DNA of 8,271 bases, taken from an uncultured Curtobacterium sp. (GTDB lineage: Bacteria > Actinomycetota > Actinomycetes > Actinomycetales > Microbacteriaceae). Below, one piece after another: positions 1 to 6,306 of the stretch (positions within the stretch are counted from its first letter, which is position 1; every line of letters begins with the position of its first letter). The position numbers were made by a program, and so were the translations under genes. The notes under the pieces are model-generated. The model had not been told where the DNA came from. It worked only from the letters and a program-made list of their open reading frames with translations, and did no database searches. The stretch spans positions 1-8,271 of the forward strand of contig CAJYIG010000266.1 in assembly GCA_913774725.1 (NCBI GenBank). The letters are read 5' to 3'.

Positions 1-151
1 GCTCCTCGAGAACGGTGCCGCCGAGCTGGCGGACCTGGCCTCGTCGGTGTCCGCGGCCCCGGCCGAGGGCGACCACTCCGCCGGACCCGGTCTCGCCACC
101 CCCGCGGCCGAGCAGCCGGCGGACGACGGCTCCACGACCACCACGGCGTAG
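1..151 (+). CDS. hemC: Porphobilinogen deaminase (hydroxymethylbilane synthase), C-terminal end only
   Basis: Only the last 49 codons are present, in the frame starting at base 2 and ending at TAG 149-151. The first residues, LLENGAAELADLA, look like the last helix of HemC domain 3, where a Gly-Ala pair follows a Leu-rich helix. The enzyme polymerises four porphobilinogens into hydroxymethylbilane in the cytosol. The catalytic part and the dipyrromethane cysteine lie upstream of the window. After the helix comes a tail of about 36 residues rich in Ala, Pro, Ser and Thr, ending in TTTTA, which looks unstructured and linker-like. The identification rests mainly on position, directly ahead of hemD-hemB-hemL. 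The downstream hemD frame is the same frame, so without the TAG the two would form one HemC-HemD fusion. Confidence 0.72.
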   Translation, partial: LLENGAAELADLASSVSAAPAEGDHSAGPGLATPAAEQPADDGSTTTTA

Positions 152-154
152 GCG

Positions 155-1015
155 GTCACCACGGACGACACCGCTCGCGTCGCGGACGAGGCACGGCCCC
201 CGGTCGTCCTCGTCCCGCGCGGCGGTGCGTGGGGCGACGCCGTCGCAGCGGCGGCCCGGGAGCGCGGGCTCGAGCCCGTCGTCGTCCCGCTCATCACGGA
301 CGCCCCACCCGCCGACCCGGCGGCGCTCGACGCGGCACTCGCGCGGTTCGCCGACGCGGCGGGCTCGTCCGCCGACGACGCTCCGGTCGGGAGGCGCGAC
401 GCGACCCCCGAGGACGGCGCGCGTCCCGACGGGGTCGGCTCCGGAGCCCCCTGGCTCGTGGTGACCAGTGCGACGGCCGTGCGCGTGGTCGCCGGACGCG
501 TGCCGCGCCTCCCGGCCGGCGTCCGTGTCGCCTGCGTCGGCGAGGCGACCGCCCGTGCCGCGCGCGAGGCGGGCTGGCCCGTCGACCTCGTGCCCGACGA
601 CCAGTCCGCAGCCGGACTGGCCGACGCCCTGCCGTCGGAGGTGGGGGCCGTCCTGTTCCCACGCTCCGAGATCGCCGCGACCACCCTCGTCGACCGGTTG
701 CGCGCCCGCGGCATCGCCGTGTCGGAGGTCGTGGCGTACCGTACCGTGGGGACGGGCGACGACCCGATCGTCCTCGACCCCCCTCCGGACGCCGTGCTCG
801 TGACGAGCGGGAGCGTCGCCCGACAGGTCGCAGCGCGGATGGCCCCGCTCGACCCGCGCACGCACGTCGCGTGCATCGGACCGTCCACCGCCGACGCCGC
901 CCGTGCCGCGGGACTCCCCGTGCACGTCGTGGCCGCCAGCCGGTCCGCCGAAGCCCTGCTCGACGCCGTCGTCGAGACCATCCACCCGAACCCCAGAACA
1001 GGAAGGTCATCGTGA
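155..1015 (+). CDS. hemD: Uroporphyrinogen-III synthase; start codon unclear
   Basis: Cyclises hydroxymethylbilane to uroporphyrinogen III. Family features, counting from base 155 (about 286 codons), are an N-terminal strand VVLVPRGGAWG near residue 17, WLVVTSATAV near 101-110 (the usual W-x-V-x-TS-x-x-x-V motif), VLVTSGSVARQVA in the second half, and a C-terminal VACIGPSTADAARAAGLPVHVVA, here matching the family's conserved IGxxTAxAAxxxG pattern. The stop is TGA 1013-1015. The start is a real problem. Between the hemC stop (149-151) and the conserved N-terminus (about 203) there is no ATG, GTG, TTG or CTG in any frame. The first in-frame GTG, at 458, would remove about 100 residues including the first strand. 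I placed the start at GTC 155 because GTC ACC ACG is one base from GTG ACC ACG, but this is provisional. A stretch near residues 68-98 rich in Gly, Asp, Ala and Arg looks like a low-complexity insert. Confidence 0.85.
   Translation, partial: VTTDDTARVADEARPPVVLVPRGGAWGDAVAAAARERGLEPVVVPLITDAPPADPAALDAALARFADAAGSSADDAPVGRRDATPEDGARPDGVGSGAPWLVVTSATAVRVVAGRVPRLPAGVRVACVGEATARAAREAGWPVDLVPDDQSAAGLADALPSEVGAVLFPRSEIAATTLVDRLRARGIAVSEVVAYRTVGTGDDPIVLDPPPDAVLVTSGSVARQVAARMAPLDPRTHVACIGPSTADAARAAGLPVHVVAASRSAEALLDAVVETIHPNPRTGRSS
1000..1015 (+). promoter_or_regulatory. hemB ribosome binding site and hemD/hemB 4-base overlap
   Basis: AGGAAGG at 1000-1006 lies 5 nt ahead of GTG 1012-1014. The hemD stop TGA 1013-1015 overlaps that GTG (GTGA). 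This fixes the hemB start and suggests that ribosomes finishing hemD reinitiate on hemB. Confidence 0.8.
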
Positions 1016-2067
1016 CCGGACGCTTCCCCCAGGTCCGCCCCCGTCGGCTGCGCGCCACCCCGGCGATGCGACGCCTCGTCGCCGAGACGCGGATCCACCC
1101 CGCCGAGCTCGTGCTGCCGATGTTCATCCGCGAGGGCGCCACCGACGCGATCGACATCTCGAGCATGCCGGGCGTGCAGCAGCACTCGCTCGACTCGTTC
1201 CGCCGTGCCCTGAACGAGGCGGCGGAGCAGGGCGTCGGCGGTGTGAACCTGTTCGGCGTCCCGACGTCGAAGGACGCCGAGGGGTCCGGCGCGACCGACC
1301 CGGACGGCATCCTCAACGTCGCGATCCGCGTGGCGAAGGAAGAGGTCGGCGACGCGCTCGTCGTGCAGTCCGACCTGTGCCTCGACGAGTTCACCGACCA
1401 CGGCCACTGCGGCGTGCTCGCTGCCGACGGCTCGGTGGACAACGACGCCACGCTCCTGCGCTACCGCGACATGGCGGTCGCCCAGGCCGAGGCCGGCGCA
1501 GAGCTGGTCTGCATGAGCGGCATGATGGACGGCCAGATCGCCGCCGCCCGCGACGCCCTCGACACCGCCGGACACAGCGGTACCGCACTGCTGGCGTACT
1601 CGGCGAAGTACGCGTCGGCGTTCTACGGCCCCTTCCGCGAGGCCGTCGCCTCGACGCTCCAGGGTGACCGTCGGACGTACCAGATCGACGCCGCGGACGG
1701 CCGTCAGGGGCTGCGCGAGGTGCTGCTGGACATCGAAGAGGGCGCCGACATCGTCATGGTGAAGCCGGCGATGAGCTACCTCGACGTGCTCGCCCGTACC
1801 GCCGACGTCTCCGAGGTCCCCGTCTGGGCGTACCAGATCTCCGGGGAGTACGCGATGATCACGGCCGCCGCCCAGAACGGCTGGATCGACCGTGACGCCG
1901 CCGCGATGGAGGCCCTGGTCGGCATCAAGCGTGCCGGTGCGGACGCGATCCTGACTTACTTCGCGGTCGACATCGCGAGGAAGCTCAACCAGGAGGCCGG
2001 CCTGCGCACGTCCGGCAGCACCGCGGCGGTGTCCGGCGTCGCCACGACCGGGAAGGCCCCCGAATGA
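1012..2067 (+). CDS. hemB: Delta-aminolevulinic acid dehydratase (porphobilinogen synthase)
   Basis: Condenses two 5-aminolevulinates into porphobilinogen, acting as a cytosolic oligomer. The product is 351 residues, slightly longer than the usual 325-335 because of a Ser/Thr/Ala-rich C-terminal tail. Both Schiff-base lysines are visible: K199 in [13 protein letters not shown] and K251 in [11 protein letters not shown]. The metal loop near 121-134 reads [14 protein letters not shown], with C123, D125 and C133 aligning with E. coli C120, C122 and C130. Two of the three zinc cysteines are therefore kept and the middle one is Asp. The N-terminal arm [19 protein letters not shown] and the MFIREG strand are typical. 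GTG 1012 is chosen because it has a good ribosome binding site and overlaps the hemD stop; the frame stays open far upstream only because of the GC content. The stop overlaps the hemL start. Confidence 0.97.
   Translation: MTGRFPQVRPRRLRATPAMRRLVAETRIHPAELVLPMFIREGATDAIDISSMPGVQQHSLDSFRRALNEAAEQGVGGVNLFGVPTSKDAEGSGATDPDGILNVAIRVAKEEVGDALVVQSDLCLDEFTDHGHCGVLAADGSVDNDATLLRYRDMAVAQAEAGAELVCMSGMMDGQIAAARDALDTAGHSGTALLAYSAKYASAFYGPFREAVASTLQGDRRTYQIDAADGRQGLREVLLDIEEGADIVMVKPAMSYLDVLARTADVSEVPVWAYQISGEYAMITAAAQNGWIDRDAAAMEALVGIKRAGADAILTYFAVDIARKLNQEAGLRTSGSTAAVSGVATTGKAPE
2050..2067 (+). promoter_or_regulatory. hemL ribosome binding site and hemB/hemL ATGA overlap
   Basis: GGGAAGG at 2050-2056 is 7 nt ahead of ATG 2064-2066, and the hemB stop TGA 2065-2067 overlaps that ATG. 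This is a typical translational coupling junction and sets the hemL start. Confidence 0.75.
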
Positions 2068-3425
2068 CCACCACCGCCCCCACCGGCACCGCTCCGGTGT
2101 CGAACGACGAGCTGTTCGGCCGAGCGAAGGACAGCATCCCCGGCGGCGTGAACTCGCCCGTCCGCGCGTACGGCTCCGTCGGCGGCACCCCGCGCTTCCT
2201 GACGTCCGCGTCCGGGCCCTACGTGACCGACGCCGAGGGCCGGCAGTACGTCGACCTCGTCGCGTCGTGGGGTCCCGCGATCCTCGGGCACGCACACCCG
2301 GGCACGGTCGAGGCCGTGCAGCAGGCAGCGTCGCGCGGCCTGTCGTTCGGGGCGTCCACCCCGGGCGAGACCGAGCTCGCCGAGCTCGTCAAGGAGCGCG
2401 TGCAGGTCGACGGCGACGGCCCGATCGAGAAGCTCCGCATGGTGTCCACCGGCACCGAGGCCACGATGACCGCCATCCGGCTGGCCCGCGGGTACACCGG
2501 CCGCGACCTGCTCGTGAAGTTCGCCGGGCACTACCACGGTCACTCCGACTCGCTGCTCGCCGAGGCCGGCTCGGGCGTCGCGACGCTCGCACTGCCGGGC
2601 AGCGCGGGCATCACCGCCGAGACCGCCGCGCAGACCCTGGTGCTGCCGTACAACGACCTCGACGCCGTCCGCGCCGCGTTCGACGAGCACTCCGAGCGCA
2701 TCGCCGCCGTGATCGTCGAGTCCGCCGCCGCGAACATGGGCGTGCTCGCGCCGGACCCCGGCTTCAACCGTGCGCTCGCCGAGATCACGAAGGCGCAGGG
2801 TGCGCTGCTCATCGTCGACGAGGTCCTCACCGGCTTCCGCGTCGGCCCGGCCGGGTGGTGGGGCCTCGAAGCATCCGGAGCCGTCCCCGAGGGCACCGGC
2901 TGGAAGCCCGACCTCGTCACGTTCGGTAAGGTCATCGGCGGCGGCATGCCCCTCGCCGCGCTCGGTGGTCGTCGCGAGGTCATGGACTTCCTCGCCCCGC
3001 TCGGCCCGGTCTACCAGGCGGGCACGCTGTCCGGGAACCCGCTCGCGGTCGCCGCGGGCACCGCGACGCTCCGTGCGGCGACGCCGGACGTGTACGCGCA
3101 CCTGGACCGCACCGCCGCGACGATCGCGGACGCCACGAGCGCCGCGCTGTCGGCCGAGGGCGTCGCGCACACCGTGCAGCACGCCGGGAACCTGTTCTCG
3201 TTCGCGTTCGTCGAGCAGGCACCGCGGAACTACGACGACGTCCGCGCGCAGGAGGCCTTCCGCTACGCGCCGTTCTTCCACAGCATGCTCGACCAGGGCG
3301 TGACCCTGCCGCCGAGCGTGTTCGAGGCGTGGTTCGTCACGGCGGCGCACGACGACGAGGCCGTCGGGCGCGTGCTCGACGCCCTGCCGGCGGCAGCGCG
3401 GGCAGCGGCGGCCGCCACGGCGTAG
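2064..3425 (+). CDS. hemL: Glutamate-1-semialdehyde 2,1-aminomutase
   Basis: PLP-dependent class III aminotransferase-fold enzyme that converts glutamate-1-semialdehyde to 5-aminolevulinate, the last step of the C5 (glutamyl-tRNA) route. The product is 453 residues, within the usual 430-450 range plus an Ala-rich tail. Visible features in order: N-terminal [19 protein letters not shown] (the family hallmark), [16 protein letters not shown] near 130, the GHYHGHSD loop near 155-162, [25 protein letters not shown] with D252 as the likely pyridine-nitrogen ligand, and [15 protein letters not shown] with K289 as the Schiff-base lysine. [12 protein letters not shown] follows near 315-325. It is the last gene of the operon; downstream comes a strong hairpin and a convergent gene. 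The presence of hemL implies that a hemA (glutamyl-tRNA reductase) exists elsewhere, probably upstream; it is not in this window. Confidence 0.97.
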   Translation: MTTTAPTGTAPVSNDELFGRAKDSIPGGVNSPVRAYGSVGGTPRFLTSASGPYVTDAEGRQYVDLVASWGPAILGHAHPGTVEAVQQAASRGLSFGASTPGETELAELVKERVQVDGDGPIEKLRMVSTGTEATMTAIRLARGYTGRDLLVKFAGHYHGHSDSLLAEAGSGVATLALPGSAGITAETAAQTLVLPYNDLDAVRAAFDEHSERIAAVIVESAAANMGVLAPDPGFNRALAEITKAQGALLIVDEVLTGFRVGPAGWWGLEASGAVPEGTGWKPDLVTFGKVIGGGMPLAALGGRREVMDFLAPLGPVYQAGTLSGNPLAVAAGTATLRAATPDVYAHLDRTAATIADATSAALSAEGVAHTVQHAGNLFSFAFVEQAPRNYDDVRAQEAFRYAPFFHSMLDQGVTLPPSVFEAWFVTAAHDDEAVGRVLDALPAAARAAAAATA

Positions 3426-3446
3426 CGCGCCTGCTCCCTCCCGTTC

Positions 3447-3518
3447 CGCAAGACGCAACGTCGGCGGTTCCTCGCAGCGGTACAGCGCTGCGCGGGGCCG
3501 CCGACGTTGCGTTCTGCG
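3447..3518 (+). terminator. Long near-perfect hairpin between convergent genes (candidate hemL terminator)
   Basis: The two arms, 3447-3479 and 3486-3518, pair over 33 positions around a 6-nt loop (GTACAG). I count 28 Watson-Crick pairs, 3 G-T positions (3452/3513, 3468/3497, 3469/3496) and 2 mismatches (3451/3514, 3472/3493). The longest perfect run is 15 bp, ACGCAACGTCGGCGG with its complement. The G-T positions become G-U pairs only in the + strand transcript and are A/C mismatches in the opposite one, so the fold is better suited to terminating hemL mRNA. No U tract follows on either side, as is common in GC-rich actinobacteria. It could instead be a dispersed palindromic repeat. Confidence 0.55.
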
Positions 3519-3557
3519 AGTGGGTCGGGGACCGGTCGGACGGGAGGCTCGTGACGG

Positions 3558-4343
3558 CTACCGCGCTCGGCGTGCGTGCCAGCGGCCCCCGGTCCGCTCG
3601 ATCGCCAGCGGGAACGCGAAGGCGTGCGACACCGCCTCGGACGTGACGACCTGGTCGGCCGGGCCCTGAGCGACCACGGCGCCGTCGCGCAGCAGCATCG
3701 CGTGCGACGTCGACGCCGGCAGGTCCTCGAGGTGGTGCGTCACCATCACGCTGCCGAGATCCGGGTGGCGCTGCCGCAGGGCGTCGACGGTCTCGAGCAG
3801 GTGCTCGCGTGCGGCGACGTCGAGGCCGGTCGCCGGCTCGTCGAGGAGCAGCAGGCGCGGCTCGCTCATGAGCGCGCGGGCGATGAGGGCCCGTCCCCGC
3901 TCTCCCTGGGACAGCACCGGCCAGCGGGAGTCGACCCGCGCCTCCAGGCCGACGTCGGCGACGAGCCGACGCGCGGTGTCGAGCTGCTCCGGCGTCGGCT
4001 CCCACCGCATCATGAGGTCGGTCGTGCCGGTCAGCCCGGTGAGCACGGTCTCGAGCACCGTCAGCGGCGACAGCATCCGGTGCCGCGGGTCGACGTGCCC
4101 GATGTGCTCGCGGAGCTCCCGGACATCCACCCGCCCGAGTCGTCGGCCGAGCAGCTCGACCGTGCCCGCGGTGGGGTGCCCGTTCGCGCCGAGGACGGCG
4201 AGCAGCGTCGACTTGCCGGCGCCGTTCGGCCCGAGCAGTGCCCAGTGCTCGCCGCTGCGCACCGTCAGCGAGACGTCGTGCAGCAGGTCCCGCCCGGAGC
4301 GGGTCACACGGAGGGCTTCGGCGCGGAGCAGGACGTCGGTCAC
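3558..4343 (-). CDS. Orphan ABC transporter-type ATP-binding protein (YlmA/ModF-like)
   Basis: A single nucleotide-binding domain of 261 residues with no membrane segment. Walker A is GPNGAGKS at 38-45 (K44), the signature is LSQGERGR at 144-151, Walker B is LLLLDEP at 164-170 (D168, E169), the D-loop is ATGLD and the switch histidine is H203 in VMVTHH. The LSQGE signature (not LSGGQ) and the GEHWALLGPNG start recall the YlmA/ModF branch. At the Q-loop position the sequence is IGHVDPRHRML (81-91), with no obvious glutamine. No permease or binding-protein gene is adjacent, so the substrate, and whether it transports anything, cannot be told. The start is GTG 4341-4343, because the domain begins within a few residues; there is no clear Shine-Dalgarno sequence and the start lies in an inverted repeat. 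It follows the GntR gene by 40 nt on the same strand and may be co-transcribed. Confidence 0.9.
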   Translation of the reverse strand: MTDVLLRAEALRVTRSGRDLLHDVSLTVRSGEHWALLGPNGAGKSTLLAVLGANGHPTAGTVELLGRRLGRVDVRELREHIGHVDPRHRMLSPLTVLETVLTGLTGTTDLMMRWEPTPEQLDTARRLVADVGLEARVDSRWPVLSQGERGRALIARALMSEPRLLLLDEPATGLDVAAREHLLETVDALRQRHPDLGSVMVTHHLEDLPASTSHAMLLRDGAVVAQGPADQVVTSEAVSHAFAFPLAIERTGGRWHARRAR

Positions 4344-4367
4344 CCGACCAGTCTGCCCGGTCGGGTG
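4341..4367 (-). promoter_or_regulatory. 9-bp inverted repeat that includes the ABC gene start codon
   Basis: On the - strand, CACCCGACC (4367-4359) and GGTCGGGTG (4349-4341) are perfect complements around a 9-nt loop. The last three bases of the second arm are the GTG start of the ABC ATPase. In an mRNA coming from the GntR gene 17 nt upstream, this hairpin would hide the start codon unless ribosomes or a ligand open it. It could also be a protein operator. Function is inferred; the pairing is read directly. Confidence 0.5.
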
Positions 4368-4383
4368 CCCCGTCCCGTCGGTG

Positions 4384-5076
4384 TCAGGCGGAGGCGGGCG
4401 CGTCGGCGTTCGCGTGCGCGGCGCGCATCTCCGTCAGGTGCTCGGCCATCGCGCGGGACATGCTGCGGATCACGGCACCGGCGGCCTCGCCGTCGCGGCC
4501 CTTCGCGGCTGCGCGGAACGAGTCGAGCCCGTGCTTGACGTCCCAGAACACGAACTCCGGCTGCCCGATGCGGACGAACTTCGCGCGGTTGACGATGCCC
4601 TCGGCGGTCTTGACGAGCAGCTCGTTGCCCGAGTGTGCGACGAGGAACGCGATGAGCGCGTCGACGTCGTCGTTCAGGGCGCGGTCCTCGGCGTCGGCGT
4701 GCTTGCGGGCCTGGTCGAGGAGCTTGCCGAGCTGCTTGAGCGCGGCGTCGTCGAGGTTCGGCACGGCCCAGCGGGCGGCGAGCTCAGCGAAGCCGAAGAG
4801 CAGCTGGAACGCGTCGTCGTACTGCTCACGCGTGGGGGAGGCGACGCGGGTGTACCGGTTCGCCTCCATCTCGACGAGGCCGTAGTCGACGAGCTTCGCG
4901 ATGGCCTCGCGGATCGGCGTGCGACTGACCCCGAGCCACGCGACGAGCTCGTCGTCGTTGAGGCGTTCGCCGGCCTGCAGCGTGCCGTCCTGGATCGCGG
5001 CGAGCATCTTCTCGAGCACGACGTCGCGCAGGAGCTTGCGGGGGGACGACTCGACCGACGACTTGGGTACCGGCAT
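4384..5076 (-). CDS. GntR-family transcriptional regulator, FCD-like (FadR subfamily)
   Basis: The product is 230 residues. An N-terminal winged helix-turn-helix covers about 13-79: VVLEKMLAAIQDGTLQAGERL, then the recognition region ELVAWLGVSRTPIREAIAKL at 43-62, then GLVEMEANRYTRVA as the wing. SRTPIREA is the classic GntR motif. The rest (about 84-220) is predicted all-helical and of a length that fits an FCD effector domain, ending in GRDGEAAGAVIRSMSRAMAEHL. The histidine ligands usual in metal-binding FCD domains are not clear: the usual FH position reads FLVAHSGN. The effector is unknown. ATG 5074-5076 has a good ribosome binding site. The gene lies between the acuI-like gene (90 nt upstream) and the ABC gene (40 nt downstream), so either or both could be targets; autoregulation is also likely given the inverted repeat upstream. 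Confidence 0.93.
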   Translation of the reverse strand: MPVPKSSVESSPRKLLRDVVLEKMLAAIQDGTLQAGERLNDDELVAWLGVSRTPIREAIAKLVDYGLVEMEANRYTRVASPTREQYDDAFQLLFGFAELAARWAVPNLDDAALKQLGKLLDQARKHADAEDRALNDDVDALIAFLVAHSGNELLVKTAEGIVNRAKFVRIGQPEFVFWDVKHGLDSFRAAAKGRDGEAAGAVIRSMSRAMAEHLTEMRAAHANADAPASA

Positions 5077-5081
5077 GGCTG

Positions 5082-5087
5082 CTCCTC
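5082..5087 (-). promoter_or_regulatory. Ribosome binding site of the GntR gene
   Basis: GAGGAG on the - strand lies 5 nt ahead of ATG 5076, a near-ideal Shine-Dalgarno sequence that fixes this start. Confidence 0.75.
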
Positions 5088-5107
5088 ACAGGTTCGGGTG
5101 TTCCGTG

Positions 5108-5133
5108 TGCCAAACCTAGCGTGTCAGTTGGCA
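5108..5133 (-). promoter_or_regulatory. Inverted repeat in the GntR leader, candidate operator
   Basis: TGCCAA and TTGGCA form a perfect 6-bp inverted repeat with a 14-nt spacer, in a locally AT-richer stretch 32-57 nt ahead of the GntR start. A TAGGTT within the spacer and right arm could be a -10 element, though I find no convincing -35. An operator overlapping the promoter would suit autoregulation. Six base pairs with a long spacer is modest evidence. Confidence 0.35.
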
Positions 5134-5166
5134 AGCGTTCGGGAAATCACCTGAAAGGGAAACGCC

Positions 5167-6144
5167 TCAGCGTCGCAGGTCGACCACCGTCCGGCCGTGC
5201 ACGCGACCGGCCACCACCTCGGCACCGATCGCGACTGCGTGCTCGAGGTCGACCGTGCGCGTGACGTCGGCGAGCAGCGCCGGGTCGAGGTCGGTGGCGA
5301 GTCGCTCCCACGCCCGCTGGCGCAGCGGCAGGGGAGCCTCGACCGAGTTGATGCCGAGCAGCGACACCGCGCGGAGGATGAACGGCATCACCGACGTCGG
5401 CAGCGCGGAGTCCTGCGCGAGCCCGCAGGCCGTGACCGCGCCGCCCCACTTCGTCGCGGCGAGCACGTTCGCCAGGGTCGCGCCGCCGACGCTGTCGACC
5501 GCACCGGCCCAGGTCGCGCGCTGCAGCGGCTTGCCGAGCTCGGCGAGCGTCGCACGGTCGACCACGTCGGATGCACCGCGGGTCCGGAGCGAGGCCTCGT
5601 TCGACCGTCGCCCGGTCGAGGCGGTCACGCGGTACCCGCGGGCGGCGAGCAGGGCGATCGCCACCGTGCCGACACCGCCGGACGCCCCGGTCACGAGCAC
5701 CGGACCGTCGTCGGGGGACACGATGCGCTCGAGGGCGAGCACGGACAGCATCGCGGTGAACCCGGCCGTGCCGATCGCCGCCGCGAAGGAGTCCTCGACC
5801 CTGTCGGGCAGCACGACGAGGGACCCGCTCGGCACCACCGCGTGCTCCGCCCACCCGCCGTGCCGCGTCTCGCCGAGGCCGGCGCCGTTGCACACGACCC
5901 GGTCCCCGATCGCGACGTCGTGCACCCCCGGACCCAGCGCCGACACCGTGCCGACGGCGTCGATGCCCGGGACGAGCGGGTCGATCCGGGCGACGCCGGG
6001 GTTGCCCGCCAGGGCGAGCCCGTCCTTGTAGTTGACGCTCGAGTACGTGACGTCGACGAGGGCCTCGCCCTCGGCGGGGTCGGGGAGGTCGACCTGCGTG
6101 ATCGCGGGCGGGGCGGAACGGGAGACGAGGACTGCGCGCGTCAT
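5167..6144 (-). CDS. acuI: AcuI/YhdH-type zinc-independent medium-chain dehydrogenase (acrylyl-CoA reductase-like)
   Basis: The product is 325 residues, the family length. It follows E. coli YhdH/AcuI nearly end to end from memory: YSSVNYKDGLALAG at 34-47, VPGIDAVGTV at 58-67, GGWAEHAVV at 96-104, GTAGFTAMLSVLALE at 125-139, the Rossmann loop VTGASGGVGTVA at 151-162, TWAGAVDSVGG at 211-221, TACGLAQ at 238-244, LPTSVMPFILR at 248-258 and the C-terminal GRTVVDL. Family members reduce acryloyl-CoA to propionyl-CoA with NADPH and so detoxify this reactive intermediate; substrate here is inferred. No Cys/His set for the structural zinc of alcohol dehydrogenases is seen. ATG 6142-6144 is chosen over ATG 6187-6189 because homologues begin just before the first strand (MTRAVLV); neither has a clear ribosome binding site. 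The next gene downstream is the GntR regulator. Confidence 0.9.
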   Translation of the reverse strand: MTRAVLVSRSAPPAITQVDLPDPAEGEALVDVTYSSVNYKDGLALAGNPGVARIDPLVPGIDAVGTVSALGPGVHDVAIGDRVVCNGAGLGETRHGGWAEHAVVPSGSLVVLPDRVEDSFAAAIGTAGFTAMLSVLALERIVSPDDGPVLVTGASGGVGTVAIALLAARGYRVTASTGRRSNEASLRTRGASDVVDRATLAELGKPLQRATWAGAVDSVGGATLANVLAATKWGGAVTACGLAQDSALPTSVMPFILRAVSLLGINSVEAPLPLRQRAWERLATDLDPALLADVTRTVDLEHAVAIGAEVVAGRVHGRTVVDLRR

Positions 6145-6151
6145 GCGTCGG

Positions 6152-6157
6152 ACGCTA
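6152..6157 (-). promoter_or_regulatory. Candidate -10 element for a leaderless acuI transcript
   Basis: TAGCGT on the - strand ends 7 nt ahead of ATG 6144. Transcription from it would begin at or next to the A of the start codon, which would explain the missing ribosome binding site. No good -35 element is visible. Leaderless mRNAs are common in actinobacteria. Confidence 0.3.
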
Positions 6158-6232
6158 CCCCGTGCCTCCCGGCCGTCGTTCCGACCCATCGCACGAAGGA
6201 TGGAATGACGATCCGCGCATGGTGAGCAGGAA

Positions 6233-6297
6233 GGAACGGCCTCCTACGCGCGGAACGGCCTCCTACGCGCGGGACGGCTTCCTACGCGCGGGACGGC
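6233..6297. repeat. 19-bp tandem repeat, 3.4 copies
   Basis: Two identical units GGAACGGCCTCCTACGCGC (6233-6251, 6252-6270), a third with two changes (GGGACGGCTTCCTACGCGC, 6271-6289) and a partial fourth (6290-6297) lie head to tail, ending 9 nt past the pfkA stop. Nineteen is not a multiple of three, so it is unlikely to code. On the - strand each unit carries GTAGGAGG or GTAGGAAG, which resembles a Shine-Dalgarno sequence but has no start codon at the right distance. The rest of the pfkA-acuI gap (6145-6232) shows only the candidate acuI -10 and a weak CCATC/GATGG pairing. Confidence 0.9.
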
Positions 6298-6306
6298 GCC
6301 GCTGCG

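Noticed and set aside
229..1011. Upstream extension of the hemB frame to a GTG at 229
   Set aside because: It overlaps all of hemD, reads as Arg/Pro-rich low complexity and has no family similarity. The hemB start at 1012 has a ribosome binding site and a GTGA overlap.
458..1015. hemD starting at GTG 458
   Set aside because: It would remove about 100 residues, including the VVLVPRGG strand, and the start falls inside the conserved WLVVTSA motif.
1956..3458. 500-codon open frame on the - strand opposite hemL
   Set aside because: A shadow frame of a GC-rich gene: very Arg/Gly/Val-rich, no domain, and hemL on the other strand is certain.
3576..4538. Long + strand frame across the ABC gene
   Set aside because: Antisense shadow without domain features; the - strand frame has all the Walker and signature motifs.
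5141..5162. Direct repeat GGGAAA ahead of the GntR gene
   Set aside because: Six bases twice within 22 nt, next to the acuI stop; too short to support a function.
6145..6189. acuI start at ATG 6189
   Set aside because: The 15 extra residues precede the point where family members begin, and there is no ribosome binding site.
6155..6220. 21-codon - strand ORF just ahead of acuI, a possible leader peptide
   Set aside because: The nearest AGGAGG (in the tandem repeat) is 19 nt from its ATG, too far, and the peptide has no regulatory-codon pattern.
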